This document shows positions 43,684 to 52,826 of a DNA stretch of 64,000 nt, one piece after another; within the stretch, counting starts at the first letter, position 1, and each line of letters opens with the position of its first letter. Under the pieces are notes generated by a model. That model searched no databases, was not told where the DNA came from, and was given only the letters and a program-made list of their open reading frames with translations. The stretch is taken from contig VGVZ01000013.1 of the NCBI GenBank assembly GCA_016873805.1, forward strand, positions 1 to 64,000, given 5' to 3'. The stretch comes from Ignavibacteria bacterium (lineage in GTDB: Bacteria > Bacteroidota > Ignavibacteria > UBA10030). The translations under genes were made by a program, and so were the position numbers.

Positions 43684-45219
43684 TCAGAATCGGTATGTTG
43701 CTTCCACTCCGATGGAGTGAGCATAACGAGTGGTAAAATTCGTGTTGGAAAGCCATGTGTCGAAGAACTTCAGGTGTGAAAGCTCATACGAGAGGTCGAC
43801 ACTCACGATTCCGAGCGAAATCCCGAAACCGCCAGTATAGACCCGCGCACGTTCCACAACGGTCGGTTGCGCGGCGCCTTCGCCTGCAAAGACCTGCGGA
43901 TCCTCACGATAGCCGCCGCGAAGTGCGACTCCCTCGCTCACCAGATACTCGAACCCCATCCGATATCGCTTCGATGCGAACCACGGTTTCGACTCCGCCC
44001 CAGTCGGCTGAGCATAGGTCACATCGCCCAGTCCTCTGTCGTCATAGTCGACAGCGATCGTCACATTGTTATTCGGGTAGAGCACGAGACCAAAACCAAA
44101 TGCGACAGGATACCTGATGTCATCCTTCCCCGATGTCGGGATCGATTCTCGTACAATCGCTTTCTGCGCGTTGCGCTGCTCCACTGACGTGGTCATCGAC
44201 CACTCCCGTGTGATCGTATATGCCGGTGTCATCACGACACCAAGCGAGAAGAACTTCTTCTGATACGTCAATCCGATTTTCAGCATCGTTCCGTCGAACT
44301 CGGACGAACCGGTGCTCACGCCGTGGTAGAGAACCGAATCAACCTGCGGCATCGGATTGATCGCAACCGAAGTGGTGAGAGTTCTCAGGACAATCTCCGC
44401 CCGATCGTGCCGTTCGACGCGATCGTCGGATGAGCCGGTGAACAACGTCACCGACAGCCCTGCCGTCAATCCCTCGAGCAGTTCAATGGCGAAGCCGGGG
44501 GTAATTCCGTACACCGACCCTTTCCGCTCCGTCACATATTGGTAGAGACGGACGGCCATTGTATCGCCCACCTTTTTGAAGACCGGAACCGGCGCCGGAC
44601 GAAAACTCCCGATGTTGGGGGCAAGGACCGTATTGTTCTGGAAGTAATGGTCAAGGTTTATCATCTCGGCATACCCCAGCCCTGCAGCGAAGCGAAACGA
44701 GCCGAGTTGAAACGGGACGGCGGCCGCAGCCAACGACGGCCCGACGCGGCTCAGCGTCTTGCTCCAGTCCGTCCCCATGTTGTCCAACGGTTTCACGTTG
44801 AATAGTCGGCCATACCGATAGGATTGAGCCGGATCATTCCGGAACTTGTCGTTGATGGAATCGAAGATCGGCCCGTACTCCGGCTTGTTCTCAACGATCA
44901 TCGAGAACATGTCGACGTGATCATTCACATACCACCGTTGCTCCATGCTGTTGTCACGAATGCCAAGCGTCGCACCCAACCGGACTTCCATCGCCGGGAT
45001 ACCCACGAGGCCGGAGGGATTGCCGAAGAGATCCTGTGAGCTCCGCGTCGTGCCGAAGAGCGTTCCTCCCATGGCGCGCGCACGTGCACTCTGCGTCGAC
45101 ACGACATCCAATCCCTGCAAATTCAGAGGCGGCGCGACACCTTGGGCAAGCGCGACGACGGAGACGGAAGCCAGCAGGAACAGACAGACCGAAAAACATC
45201 CCAATGAGCGTATGTTCAT
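43684..45219 (-). CDS. OmpP1/PorV-like outer-membrane protein of the TonB-receptor set
   Basis: This beta-barrel-type outer-membrane protein of about 511 residues has a signal peptide (FSVCLFLLASVSVVALAQ) followed by VVSTQSARARAMGGTLFGTT and LFGNPSGLVGIPAMEVRLG. That is the alanine/glycine-rich opening shared by OmpP1/FadL and PorV-type proteins. The middle has an alternating strand pattern and the chain ends SIGVEATYRF. Its ATG overlaps the stop codon of the upstream PorV/PorQ-like gene (ATGA), so the pair is translationally coupled and probably functions together. It is the fourth gene of a set (TonB receptor, T9SS-sorted protein, PorV-like, this one). The ligand or partner is unknown. Confidence 0.75.
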   Translation of the reverse strand: MNIRSLGCFSVCLFLLASVSVVALAQGVAPPLNLQGLDVVSTQSARARAMGGTLFGTTRSSQDLFGNPSGLVGIPAMEVRLGATLGIRDNSMEQRWYVNDHVDMFSMIVENKPEYGPIFDSINDKFRNDPAQSYRYGRLFNVKPLDNMGTDWSKTLSRVGPSLAAAAVPFQLGSFRFAAGLGYAEMINLDHYFQNNTVLAPNIGSFRPAPVPVFKKVGDTMAVRLYQYVTERKGSVYGITPGFAIELLEGLTAGLSVTLFTGSSDDRVERHDRAEIVLRTLTTSVAINPMPQVDSVLYHGVSTGSSEFDGTMLKIGLTYQKKFFSLGVVMTPAYTITREWSMTTSVEQRNAQKAIVRESIPTSGKDDIRYPVAFGFGLVLYPNNNVTIAVDYDDRGLGDVTYAQPTGAESKPWFASKRYRMGFEYLVSEGVALRGGYREDPQVFAGEGAAQPTVVERARVYTGGFGISLGIVSVDLSYELSHLKFFDTWLSNTNFTTRYAHSIGVEATYRF

Positions 45220-46259
45220 TTGAATTTCACTCCCATAGAAATGCGGTGGACCTGTCCGAGGTATTCTCCCATCGCACCGTAGCTGTAGTCCAATCCCACA
45301 TTGAAACCGGACAATGTTGTTCGGAGGCCTCCGCCAAATGTGAGGCCGTCGGCGTCGTAGTTCCATTTGTACCCTCCCCGCAGAAAGACGCTCTCGGACA
45401 AGCTGTATTCGGCACCAAAGTGCATCTGTTGCGCGTAGTCGTTCGGTTGAACCATGTCGTAGGCAACAGTGAATCTGTTGTGGTCATTCAAAATGAACAA
45501 CGCGTTTTCTCCTATGAGATTCAGAGAGGTGCCGAGCCGGAACGTCAGCGGAGCCGGATAGGCATCCACGCCGTACTTCACGCTCGGACCGAGATTCTGG
45601 ACAGCCACGCCCACCTGAATGGACCGGAATCCCGTGTTGTACCGCAGACCATAGTCGAAGAGAAACACTCGGGCGTACGTTCGATATTCGACTTTCTCCC
45701 CTTCCGGAGTGACCACCGTGATCGTCCGATTTCCGTACAGCGATTCGTTCACGAACTTCACCGTCAGACCTGTCGAGAATCGATCGGTCAGCGAGCGTGC
45801 ATAGGTGATGCCTGCGACATATGCCGACGGTCTGAATGTTCGTCCGGTGATCCCGGGATTGTATCGTCGATCAGCGCCGCTGCCGATGAATCTCAATTCC
45901 TCGACGGTCGTCTCGACCATGTCACCGAAATCGACGTACTGCAGTTGAAATCCGAGCGAGCCCCAATCGCCGAGCGGTAACGCGTACGCGAGCGCCCCCT
46001 GCTTGGTGTCGAACAGCCAGAGGGTAAGTGTGGAGGTAATCTCGTGCTGTTCCGTGAGGGCCACGCCCGCCGGATTCCAGAAGACGGCATCCGCGCCGAT
46101 CGCTTGAGTGCTGTACGCTTCACCCATCGCCGTCGCTCGGGACGTTGGCATCACTTTCAGAAACTGGAACGAGCTCGTTGCCACCTTCTGAGCCAGCAAC
46201 AGATTGATTCCGCCCTGCATGAGGGATGCGGCGAGCAGAAATACGATTGTGCGTTTCAT
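45216..46259 (-). CDS. PorV/PorQ-like outer-membrane protein
   Basis: This 347-residue outer-membrane beta-barrel of the PorV/PorQ kind has a signal peptide (LLAASLMQGGINLLLAQ), then FLKVMPTSRATAMGEAYSTQ and AVFWNPAGVALTEQHEI, the typical start of this group. Regular strands follow to the terminal VHRISMGVKFK. PorV recognises the C-terminal signals of T9SS substrates, whereas PorQ-like proteins also occur in uptake or attachment contexts. The gene lies 20 bases after a T9SS-sorted protein gene and overlaps the next barrel gene. A dedicated role in presenting that T9SS protein beside the TonB receptor is my inference. It need not be the housekeeping PorV. Confidence 0.8.
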   Translation of the reverse strand: MKRTIVFLLAASLMQGGINLLLAQKVATSSFQFLKVMPTSRATAMGEAYSTQAIGADAVFWNPAGVALTEQHEITSTLTLWLFDTKQGALAYALPLGDWGSLGFQLQYVDFGDMVETTVEELRFIGSGADRRYNPGITGRTFRPSAYVAGITYARSLTDRFSTGLTVKFVNESLYGNRTITVVTPEGEKVEYRTYARVFLFDYGLRYNTGFRSIQVGVAVQNLGPSVKYGVDAYPAPLTFRLGTSLNLIGENALFILNDHNRFTVAYDMVQPNDYAQQMHFGAEYSLSESVFLRGGYKWNYDADGLTFGGGLRTTLSGFNVGLDYSYGAMGEYLGQVHRISMGVKFK

Positions 46260-46279
46260 TGTCCGTGTTCCACGTACTG

Positions 46280-48487
46280 TTAGTGAATGATCACAAACTT
46301 ACCGTTCGTCTTCTTTCCTTCAGGAGTCTCGACCACGAAGAAGTAGACTCCGGAAGCAATCATCTGATTGTTGCGGGTTACCTGAAGATATTCGACCGAG
46401 TATGCTTCGCTCTGATGCTCGATCGTCTGAACGAGCTGGCCCGAATACGAATAGATTCGGATGGTACAGATTTTCGGGAGATTGTAGAATCCGATCTTGA
46501 GTCGCGCTTCGCCAACACCTCCGGCCGTTGTTCCCGAAAAACCGGATTGACCGATGAAGGGATTTGGTACGACGTACACTTTTTCCAGTTCATCCGTTCC
46601 GCCGATCTGCGTCTCGAAAAACCTCATATTCGTCTTGCCGCTCTTGTTCCCCTTGTTGTCGACCGAGACAACCGCGTAGTAGAAGACCTGCCCCACCGCG
46701 GTGCTCGCGTCCTTTACTTCATACATTCCTTCTTCCATATACCTCGAATCGCCGCGCGGCACGGTCGCGATGACGGTCCACGGTCCCAACGGATGATTTG
46801 CCTTGAGGACCTCGTAGTGGCTGAAGCTGCCCGACAGACGCGGATGATTGAATGCCTCGACTTGCGTCCCCCAGCTGAGCACGTTTTCTGCCAACGGTGT
46901 GTTCGAAAACTTGACGACCGGCGAAGGGTACGTCGCGCCGAAGGAGTACACACCCCTCGAAGGGGCGCCTTCAGGTTTGTACTGCGTCGTGTCGTAGTCC
47001 ATATGACTGTATCCGGAGTAGGCCTGGATTGCCCGATCGGTAACGTCGCGGACCGTGACAACCTTCGAATTCACGTAGTCCGGAATGGGATTCGTACTGA
47101 GATACTTGCTCCCTACCGTGTGCGATCCGTTCCCGACAAACGTCGTGTCGATGTACCAGTTCGGGGGGGCTTGATACCGGTCGATGTACAGATCGTGATC
47201 GCGAACGCCCCCTCTCGTTTCCTCGAGCGTCGCCGCGCCATATCCGGCTACCTCCGCAAGAGCGATGCGAACTTTCTGACCTTTGGGCATGTGATAGGGT
47301 CCAAGAAAGAGAACTCGTCCGACTCCAGCCGTTCGCCGATATCCCCTTGCGCGCCCGGTCCAATACTCTCCCCCGTCGTATTTGTTCAGATTGGCTGCGT
47401 CGTAGATACCTGTCGCGGTCGTGACGCGCCGATCGATATCGAGGTACGGCTGAACTTTCGAGGAACGGGTGTTCGAGGTCTCGGTCCAGACTGCCCATGG
47501 CTGCCGGAGCTTGCCGGTGGTCGCATCCCACGCGATCGGAATCTGAGCAGACGGGATCACGACGTTACTGGCATCCCGGTGGGTGAGCGAAGTCGTGTCG
47601 TAGTACAACAGTGAAAACCCGACTGCCTGCGGTGAGAGGAGTCCGCCGCCGTATCGTTTCGACGAGCTCCACTGAGTGAAATAGCTCCCGTTCGGTTCAG
47701 GCATCCCGTTGGCGCTTGTGCTGTACAACAGCCACCGCCGTTGATCAAAACGAGCCCGCGTGTTTGCTTCCATGTCGAGATAGTACCACCGATTGAAGTT
47801 CCGGAAGTAGCCAAACATTGAGGGGGGCAGTCCGTAGACAAATCCGAAGAGGACATCGCGCAGTGTGGCATTCGATTCGATCGTCGATGGCTTGCCGTCA
47901 CGATCCCCTGTGTTTTCGAATTCGTACTCATAGATGATGAAATCATCGTAGTCCGGATGACTCCATGACCGGCTGGTGCGCGTCACCGTGATACCCACAT
48001 TGGTTCCCCACTTCGCCACAATGACCTCTTCAGCTTCATTTGGATTGTAGGCGGGATTCAGATCGCCGTTGGGAAGGAGTGGGAAGTTTTCTGTCCGCGT
48101 GATACTCAGAGGGAATGTATAGATGCTCGTCGTGATTTCGGCCGTACTGGCCCCGACGCCGCCGCAAAGGGAGTACAGGCGGGCGCTCGTGTCGGTCGGA
48201 CTCACGCCGATCCAGACACCACCGCCGAGCGTGTTGTGCTGACCGTCGTATTCTTTCTGATCGATGATCGCCCTTGAGTATGCCGGCCATTCGAAGAGCG
48301 GAACCGAGGTGGAATTTCCCGCATTCCCCTGCGTGTAACTTCGGGCGATCTCGCCGGTGTTGAACACCGTCTGATGGAGCGTTCCCCGACTGTGAACCTC
48401 GTATGTTCGCTCCTGCGCCTTCATCAGTGATGCGGCACACACCATCATTATCACAACTCTCGTGCTGAATTTCATAGCGCTATCCAT
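46280..48487 (-). CDS. Large T9SS-sorted surface protein of the TonB-receptor set
   Basis: I do not recognise a catalytic family in this protein of about 735 residues. A signal peptide (VVIMMVCAASLMKA) is followed by a long beta-rich ectodomain (ESNATLRDVLFGFVYGLPPS near residue 200, several repeated W/Y-rich strands), a fibronectin-like segment near 575 (HYEVLKANHPLGPWTVIATV), and a C-terminal T9SS domain (VYVVPNPFIGQSGFSGTT, ending GKFVIIH). The start is the ATG at 48487 or the in-frame ATG 12 bases on. It lies 5 bases after the TonB receptor gene and 20 bases before the PorV-like gene. By position it could play the part that SusD-like lipoproteins play for SusC: surface glycan capture. That is inference. 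Confidence 0.72.
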   Translation of the reverse strand: MDSAMKFSTRVVIMMVCAASLMKAQERTYEVHSRGTLHQTVFNTGEIARSYTQGNAGNSTSVPLFEWPAYSRAIIDQKEYDGQHNTLGGGVWIGVSPTDTSARLYSLCGGVGASTAEITTSIYTFPLSITRTENFPLLPNGDLNPAYNPNEAEEVIVAKWGTNVGITVTRTSRSWSHPDYDDFIIYEYEFENTGDRDGKPSTIESNATLRDVLFGFVYGLPPSMFGYFRNFNRWYYLDMEANTRARFDQRRWLLYSTSANGMPEPNGSYFTQWSSSKRYGGGLLSPQAVGFSLLYYDTTSLTHRDASNVVIPSAQIPIAWDATTGKLRQPWAVWTETSNTRSSKVQPYLDIDRRVTTATGIYDAANLNKYDGGEYWTGRARGYRRTAGVGRVLFLGPYHMPKGQKVRIALAEVAGYGAATLEETRGGVRDHDLYIDRYQAPPNWYIDTTFVGNGSHTVGSKYLSTNPIPDYVNSKVVTVRDVTDRAIQAYSGYSHMDYDTTQYKPEGAPSRGVYSFGATYPSPVVKFSNTPLAENVLSWGTQVEAFNHPRLSGSFSHYEVLKANHPLGPWTVIATVPRGDSRYMEEGMYEVKDASTAVGQVFYYAVVSVDNKGNKSGKTNMRFFETQIGGTDELEKVYVVPNPFIGQSGFSGTTAGGVGEARLKIGFYNLPKICTIRIYSYSGQLVQTIEHQSEAYSVEYLQVTRNNQMIASGVYFFVVETPEGKKTNGKFVIIH

Positions 48488-48492
48488 GACAG

Positions 48493-51270
48493 TTAGAAGT
48501 TGACGACAAATCCCACCGTAATCGAACGCGGAGAGCTATCATAAATGAGATACGAAATATCCCACATCAGAAGCCCTGAGAGATCTTCCGCATCCTTCCA
48601 TATCGGCAGCTGACTTTTGTCTGTTTCAAACTTATTGCGGTTGACCGGATTGCGGAATACCGGCGTGTACGCGTATCGCTTGTCGTTGAAGACGTTGAGG
48701 ATTTCCACGTAGAACGATGCTGATCGTCCGAAGAGATTGGGCACCGTTTTCGTAATCTTCAGGTCCGTGTTGCTTTCCATCGGCGTGCGTCTCTTGAACC
48801 GCTCCCCGAGATCAAGATCCGATGTATATGGCCGACCGCTTCGAAGGAATGATTTCATGCCGACCGACACGCGTTCGAAGGGATACATCCCGAAGGCCTG
48901 GATTCCGTACTGAGGAGGCGTTTCGACGCCGATCGTCGCGACGAGATTGTGTGTCCGGTCGAAATCGAGCAAGATATCCTCGGCACTGGGAGTGTCTTCG
49001 GCACGCGCGGCAGCAGGATTTTCTCTGATGATCGGCGAGGCATCGAATGGTGTGCTGCTCTTGCCGGTGGCGACTTGATAGTTGTAGTTCAACGAGCCTG
49101 TGAGAATACCGCGTCGCTTATTGAACGAGAAACGGAAGCCGCGAATATCGGCGTAGTCGCGGTTGATGTATGTCTCATAGAACTCGATTGAGCCTTTGGC
49201 CGGAAAATAAAATGCACGCTCGATGAGGTTGCTCACGTCCTTGTAGTAGCCGCTGAGATCGACGGTGAATCCTTCGCCCAGGCCCTGCGTGACACCAACA
49301 TCGTAGCTCTTCGTGTCTTGAGGTTTCAGCAACGGATTGCCGACCAGAATCGGCGCACGCGTGATGAGACTAACCTCCTTCCCGGTAATGTACTGGAACG
49401 GCGGACGCTGCAGGAATGATCCATAGTTCATGTGAAAAACGGTCGAGACGGAGACGGGAAATGAAATGCCGATGCGAGGTTGAACCCTTGTCACGAGGGG
49501 CGTCTTCGCCTTCTCGGATCCCTCGATCGGTTGAAACACGTTGGTAAAGTACTCGACATTCGGATTGTACACGTCGTACCGGATACCGACGTTGGCGATC
49601 ATTCCCTCGAATTCCATTTTATCCTGCAGATAGAGGGCCCACTCGGTCGGCTTCGCCTGGTAGTACTGATCGCGGGTCTGTCCGGGAGCCGACCGGGAAA
49701 GACTATTCTTGAGCTGCAGGTCATACGCGATCAGCTGGAATCCGCCGAGGAGCATGTGTGTGTTGGTCACCTGGCTGGTGAACGAACCATCGACCGAGAC
49801 AGTGGAGGTATATTCGTCCCGGAAGGCGGTATCCATGTATCCCGTGCGGTAGTTGTCACCCCCCGTCTGCACTCTCCACATGTTGTTGCCCAGCACGTCG
49901 TCGGTCCTCCACCGGTCCGGCGCCAGAGCCGGGCTTCCTTCGTCGGTCTTCGTGATCAGGCGGGCGAGTTTCAGTTCGAGGAAGGTGCGCTCACTCGGCA
50001 CATATGTGAACCTGAGGCCGAGCGAGCCGTTGCTCTGAGTTACTTTGTTCAATCCCATGACCCGATCCCAGATCCAGTACCGGTAATCGGTGCTTGTCGG
50101 TGAGTTCAGCGCCCGGTAGTCATGAAGGTTGTTGAAGGACATCGCGCCGCTCAACCGCAGCCACATGCTGGAGCTGAGCATCCAAGCGAGGTTGGCGGTC
50201 GCCTGTTGGGTGATATCCGGGTTTGGAGCCGGCAACTCCTGCCAGGTGCTTGTATATCGGGATGCGACAAAGAGGGTTAGTTCCGGAGAGAGAGGTCCCC
50301 CCGCATTGAATTCAGCCGAGTAATCCCACAGGTTGTTGTACGACTTCCCATAGTCTCGACGGAGCTGCATGTACATCGCATGCGCAATCCGTCCGGCCAG
50401 TACGGTGTCCTGCAGGTATGTCGATGTTGACACGAAACTCTGGAGCCAGAGGCGCACGCTGTCTTCACGCATCGTCATCTTTTCGGCGGAGTCGAACACG
50501 CGGAGATACTGGTTGGTGTTCGGATCCCAGACGCTGGGCCCGAAGTGTTTGTATCCGGGCAATCGGGTGCGCAACTCGGCACGACCGGTCCACCGGCTTC
50601 GGTTTCCTTCTTTCAACGAGATGTTGACAACGCCCGATTGCGCATTGCCGTACTTCGCGCTGAAGCCGCTCATGATGATTTCGATTTCCTCCACTGCGCT
50701 GAGGATCGGTGCAACCGCCAGCGCGTTGTCCAGAGGATTGGTCACCCCCATGCCGGACATCGTGTAAAGCTCCTCCCCCGAGCGCCCGCCGCGAAAATGC
50801 CCATCGACAACATCCGGTGAGAGCGCCATAACGGCTTCGAGATCACGTGTTCCCGGGATCGCCAGCGCCTGATCTCCTCGAATCACATCGCTCGTTGAGG
50901 TCTTATCGCGCGACACGTCGGGTCGCTCCGCTACGATAACGATCTCGTCCTTGATCTCCAGGACCGTTTCTGTCAGCTGGAAATCCAACGTGGTCGTTCG
51001 ATCGATACTCACCCGGACGTCTTCCATGGTCACGGTTTTGTAGCCGATCATGGAGGCCGAGACGGTGTAGATCCCGGGCGGCACTCGCAGAATGAAGTAC
51101 TGACCCTGAAGATCGGACGCCGCGCCGAGTCCGGCATCACGGATCATCACATTGACGCCGGTCAGCAGTTCGCCCGTTTGGATATCGCGGATGGTTCCGG
51201 CGATTTTGCCGGTGTTCTGCGCATACAGGGATGCGCTCAATAGAAGAGAGAGAAGAATTGCCCTCATCAT
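48493..51270 (-). CDS. SusC-like TonB-dependent receptor of the polyuronate locus
   Basis: This TonB-dependent outer-membrane receptor of about 925 residues has a signal peptide (ILLSLLLSASLYAQ), a carboxypeptidase-regulatory-like domain (GKIAGTIRDIQTGELLTGVN, residues about 21-105) and a plug with TSDVIRGDQALAIPGTRDLE and VNISLKEGNRSRWTGRAELR. A barrel with many aromatic strands follows, ending SPRSITVGFVVNF. The ATG at 51270 has AAGGA upstream. It is the first gene of the polyuronate run. No SusD gene accompanies it; instead a T9SS-sorted protein and two PorV/OmpP1-type barrels follow. Import of uronic-acid oligosaccharides is inferred from the lyases downstream. Confidence 0.88.
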   Translation of the reverse strand: MMRAILLSLLLSASLYAQNTGKIAGTIRDIQTGELLTGVNVMIRDAGLGAASDLQGQYFILRVPPGIYTVSASMIGYKTVTMEDVRVSIDRTTTLDFQLTETVLEIKDEIVIVAERPDVSRDKTSTSDVIRGDQALAIPGTRDLEAVMALSPDVVDGHFRGGRSGEELYTMSGMGVTNPLDNALAVAPILSAVEEIEIIMSGFSAKYGNAQSGVVNISLKEGNRSRWTGRAELRTRLPGYKHFGPSVWDPNTNQYLRVFDSAEKMTMREDSVRLWLQSFVSTSTYLQDTVLAGRIAHAMYMQLRRDYGKSYNNLWDYSAEFNAGGPLSPELTLFVASRYTSTWQELPAPNPDITQQATANLAWMLSSSMWLRLSGAMSFNNLHDYRALNSPTSTDYRYWIWDRVMGLNKVTQSNGSLGLRFTYVPSERTFLELKLARLITKTDEGSPALAPDRWRTDDVLGNNMWRVQTGGDNYRTGYMDTAFRDEYTSTVSVDGSFTSQVTNTHMLLGGFQLIAYDLQLKNSLSRSAPGQTRDQYYQAKPTEWALYLQDKMEFEGMIANVGIRYDVYNPNVEYFTNVFQPIEGSEKAKTPLVTRVQPRIGISFPVSVSTVFHMNYGSFLQRPPFQYITGKEVSLITRAPILVGNPLLKPQDTKSYDVGVTQGLGEGFTVDLSGYYKDVSNLIERAFYFPAKGSIEFYETYINRDYADIRGFRFSFNKRRGILTGSLNYNYQVATGKSSTPFDASPIIRENPAAARAEDTPSAEDILLDFDRTHNLVATIGVETPPQYGIQAFGMYPFERVSVGMKSFLRSGRPYTSDLDLGERFKRRTPMESNTDLKITKTVPNLFGRSASFYVEILNVFNDKRYAYTPVFRNPVNRNKFETDKSQLPIWKDAEDLSGLLMWDISYLIYDSSPRSITVGFVVNF

Positions 51271-51331
51271 TGTACGTTCCTTCTGACGGATATCGACACT
51301 GAGATGATGCATCACGAGTACTGGAATCTGT

Positions 51332-51354
51332 TCTGATCACAGATCATGATCAGA
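51332..51354. promoter_or_regulatory. Inverted repeat between the GntR regulator and the SusC-like receptor
   Basis: TCTGATCA and TGATCAGA form perfect 8-bp arms separated by 7 bases, 62-84 bases upstream of the receptor ATG. It could be a regulator-binding site for the polyuronate run or a hairpin ending the regulator transcript; there is no T-run on the minus strand, so I favour the former. Confidence 0.45.
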
Positions 51355-51427
51355 GGAGTGAGTAGACAAGGCAACAACAGCTTGGCCGAACGCTCCATCG
51401 GTGGCCTACCGTCGATTCGCATGACAA

Positions 51428-52171
51428 TCATTGTCCCGCTGAATCGGTTTGCCGCTGCGACTGCAACATGATATTGACGTGCTCTTCTGCGATTCGGAGG
51501 TGCTCGCGCATGGCATTCTGTGCCCCCTCCGCATCGCGGGCAAGAATGCGTTCGAGGATTTTCCCGTGCCATTCCACAGCGGATTCCTGAGCATTCTTCA
51601 CCGATGCATAGACCGAAGATTTGATCTGCGGCATCAGGCGATGGATCGGTTCCAGCAGAAGAGGGACGATCACGTTCTCGGACGCCCTGGCGATGTTCAG
51701 GTGAAATCTCATGTCGAGGCGCGAAAGGTCTTCGTAGTTTCCGCTGCATTGCTTCAGTTCATCGAAATCCTGAACCAACATGCGCGCATCTTCGTCAGTG
51801 TGATTCACTGCCGCGGATGCGGCAATCGGCGGCTCAATGATCTGTCGGGCATGTACGATGTCCAATGCGTAGTCCTCCTCGCACTGGAGTTTCAAATAGA
51901 GGTGAAGCGGATCAGTCACGGTTTCCGCGGAGAAATTCTGCACGAACATCCCCCGCCCCTTCTCGATGGAAATCAGACCCCGAGCATTAAGCATCCGGAG
52001 TGCCTCCCGGATCGCCGTGCGGCTGACCCCAAATTGCTCACAAAGCTCGTTCTCAGATGGAAGTCTCGAACCGGGACGGAGAATCTTGGAACGAATGGCC
52101 TCCTCAATCTGATTCTCGACAACCTTGCTCAGGAGTTTGCGATGACCAACCTGATTGAAGACATGCGACAT
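51428..52171 (-). CDS. GntR-family (FadR subfamily) transcriptional regulator
   Basis: This 247-residue regulator has an N-terminal winged helix (SKVVENQIEEAIRSKILRPG and LCEQFGVSRTAIREALRMLN, residues about 15-70) and an FCD-type all-helical effector domain. The FCD metal-binding histidines appear in RLDMRFHLNIARAS (near residue 144) and MREHLRIAEEHVNI (near 225). FadR-subfamily regulators such as UxuR, ExuR and KdgR-like proteins sense uronate intermediates. It lies directly upstream of the polyuronate run and just downstream, in transcription order, of the glycerate kinase remnant. A perfect ATGTC-n-GACAT palindrome covers its own promoter, indicating autoregulation. An effector such as KDG, KDPG or a uronate is inferred. 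Confidence 0.9.
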   Translation of the reverse strand: MSHVFNQVGHRKLLSKVVENQIEEAIRSKILRPGSRLPSENELCEQFGVSRTAIREALRMLNARGLISIEKGRGMFVQNFSAETVTDPLHLYLKLQCEEDYALDIVHARQIIEPPIAASAAVNHTDEDARMLVQDFDELKQCSGNYEDLSRLDMRFHLNIARASENVIVPLLLEPIHRLMPQIKSSVYASVKNAQESAVEWHGKILERILARDAEGAQNAMREHLRIAEEHVNIMLQSQRQTDSAGQ

Positions 52172-52199
52172 AGAATCGTCCTGCCCATTTGTTTATAAG

Positions 52200-52238
52200 A
52201 TGTCGGACATAATATATGTGATTTATTTTGCCTGTCAA
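52200..52238 (-). promoter_or_regulatory. Promoter and FadR-type operator of the GntR regulator gene
   Basis: The minus strand has TTGACA (52233-52238) and TATTAT (52209-52214), 18 bases apart; TATATT at 16 bases is an alternative. The palindrome ATGTCGGACAT (52200-52210) abuts and slightly overlaps the -10. The TGTCnGACA core is a common form of FadR-subfamily operator, so binding here would repress the gene. Confidence 0.72.
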
Positions 52239-52323
52239 GCAAAATCGGGGCAACATCGTCGATTCTCAATGTTGACAATGTTACTTCGGGACGTCTTTGT
52301 GGGGGGATGAAATTCGAGGGTGG

Positions 52324-52590
52324 TCAAGCGATTAGAACGATCTGAACATCCATAACATTCGGACCGGTCTTCACAAGGGACCCGGTCTTTTCGAGGATGG
52401 GAAAAGAATCATTTCGCTGGAGGTAATCGACGGGATCCATTCCGAGCACACGGGCCATGCAAGCCCTTGCCCCGTCAACCAACCCCCGAGCCGCGTCGGT
52501 TGGACCGTCAGTACCGTCGGTCCCGACACTCAGCAGGGCAATCCGGTTAATCCCGTCCAGCTCGATTGCCGGCCGATTCCTGTCACAGCT
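52324..52590 (-). pseudogene. C-terminal remnant of glycerate 2-kinase (MOFRL domain)
   Basis: The minus-strand frame encodes about 89 residues that end at a TGA at 52324 and match the C-terminus of the GckA/TtuD glycerate kinase family: LLSVGTDGTDGPTDAARGLV, then NDSFPILEKTGSLVKTGPNV. The invariant TDGTDGPTDAA catalytic-region motif is preserved. An in-frame stop at 52591-52593 and unrelated accessory DNA upstream show that roughly four fifths of the gene (usual length about 430-450 residues) is missing. The gene would have phosphorylated glycerate from sugar-acid breakdown. It probably once followed eda in the same operon and was cut by insertion of the accessory island. Confidence 0.8.
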
Positions 52591-52593
52591 TCA

Positions 52594-52702
52594 TTGCGCT
52601 TGACTGATCTAGCCCTGATGTATTTCACAGCAGTCTTCGCGTGCGTGACCCGCTTGCGGCAACGCTTTTGGGCGGAGAGCGACGTTGTTCGCGCTGTTAT
52701 GC
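52594..52702. repeat. attC-like element 1 (left island edge)
   Basis: This stretch ends in GTTATGC (52696-52702), preceded by GGCGGAGAGCGACGTTGTTCGCGCT. Elements 3 and 4 share the GGC(G/C)GAGAGCGTCG-TTGTTA end, so it belongs to the same family. Its left border is unclear because it abuts the glycerate kinase remnant. Confidence 0.45.
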
Positions 52703-52826
52703 ACAGTGGCGGACTTTTGGAACAAGCCCTTTCTGGCTCGCAAGATCACTTACCTCGCTAGCTGTTACGGCTCAGTATCCTCAGTACTTTACGCAGAATG
52801 CGGAATGGAACAGCGTAGGATTGATG

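Noticed and set aside
46280-48487. SusD-like lipoprotein next to the SusC-like receptor
   Set aside because: The protein has no lipobox, no tetratricopeptide-like helices, and ends in a T9SS domain; it is not a SusD homologue.
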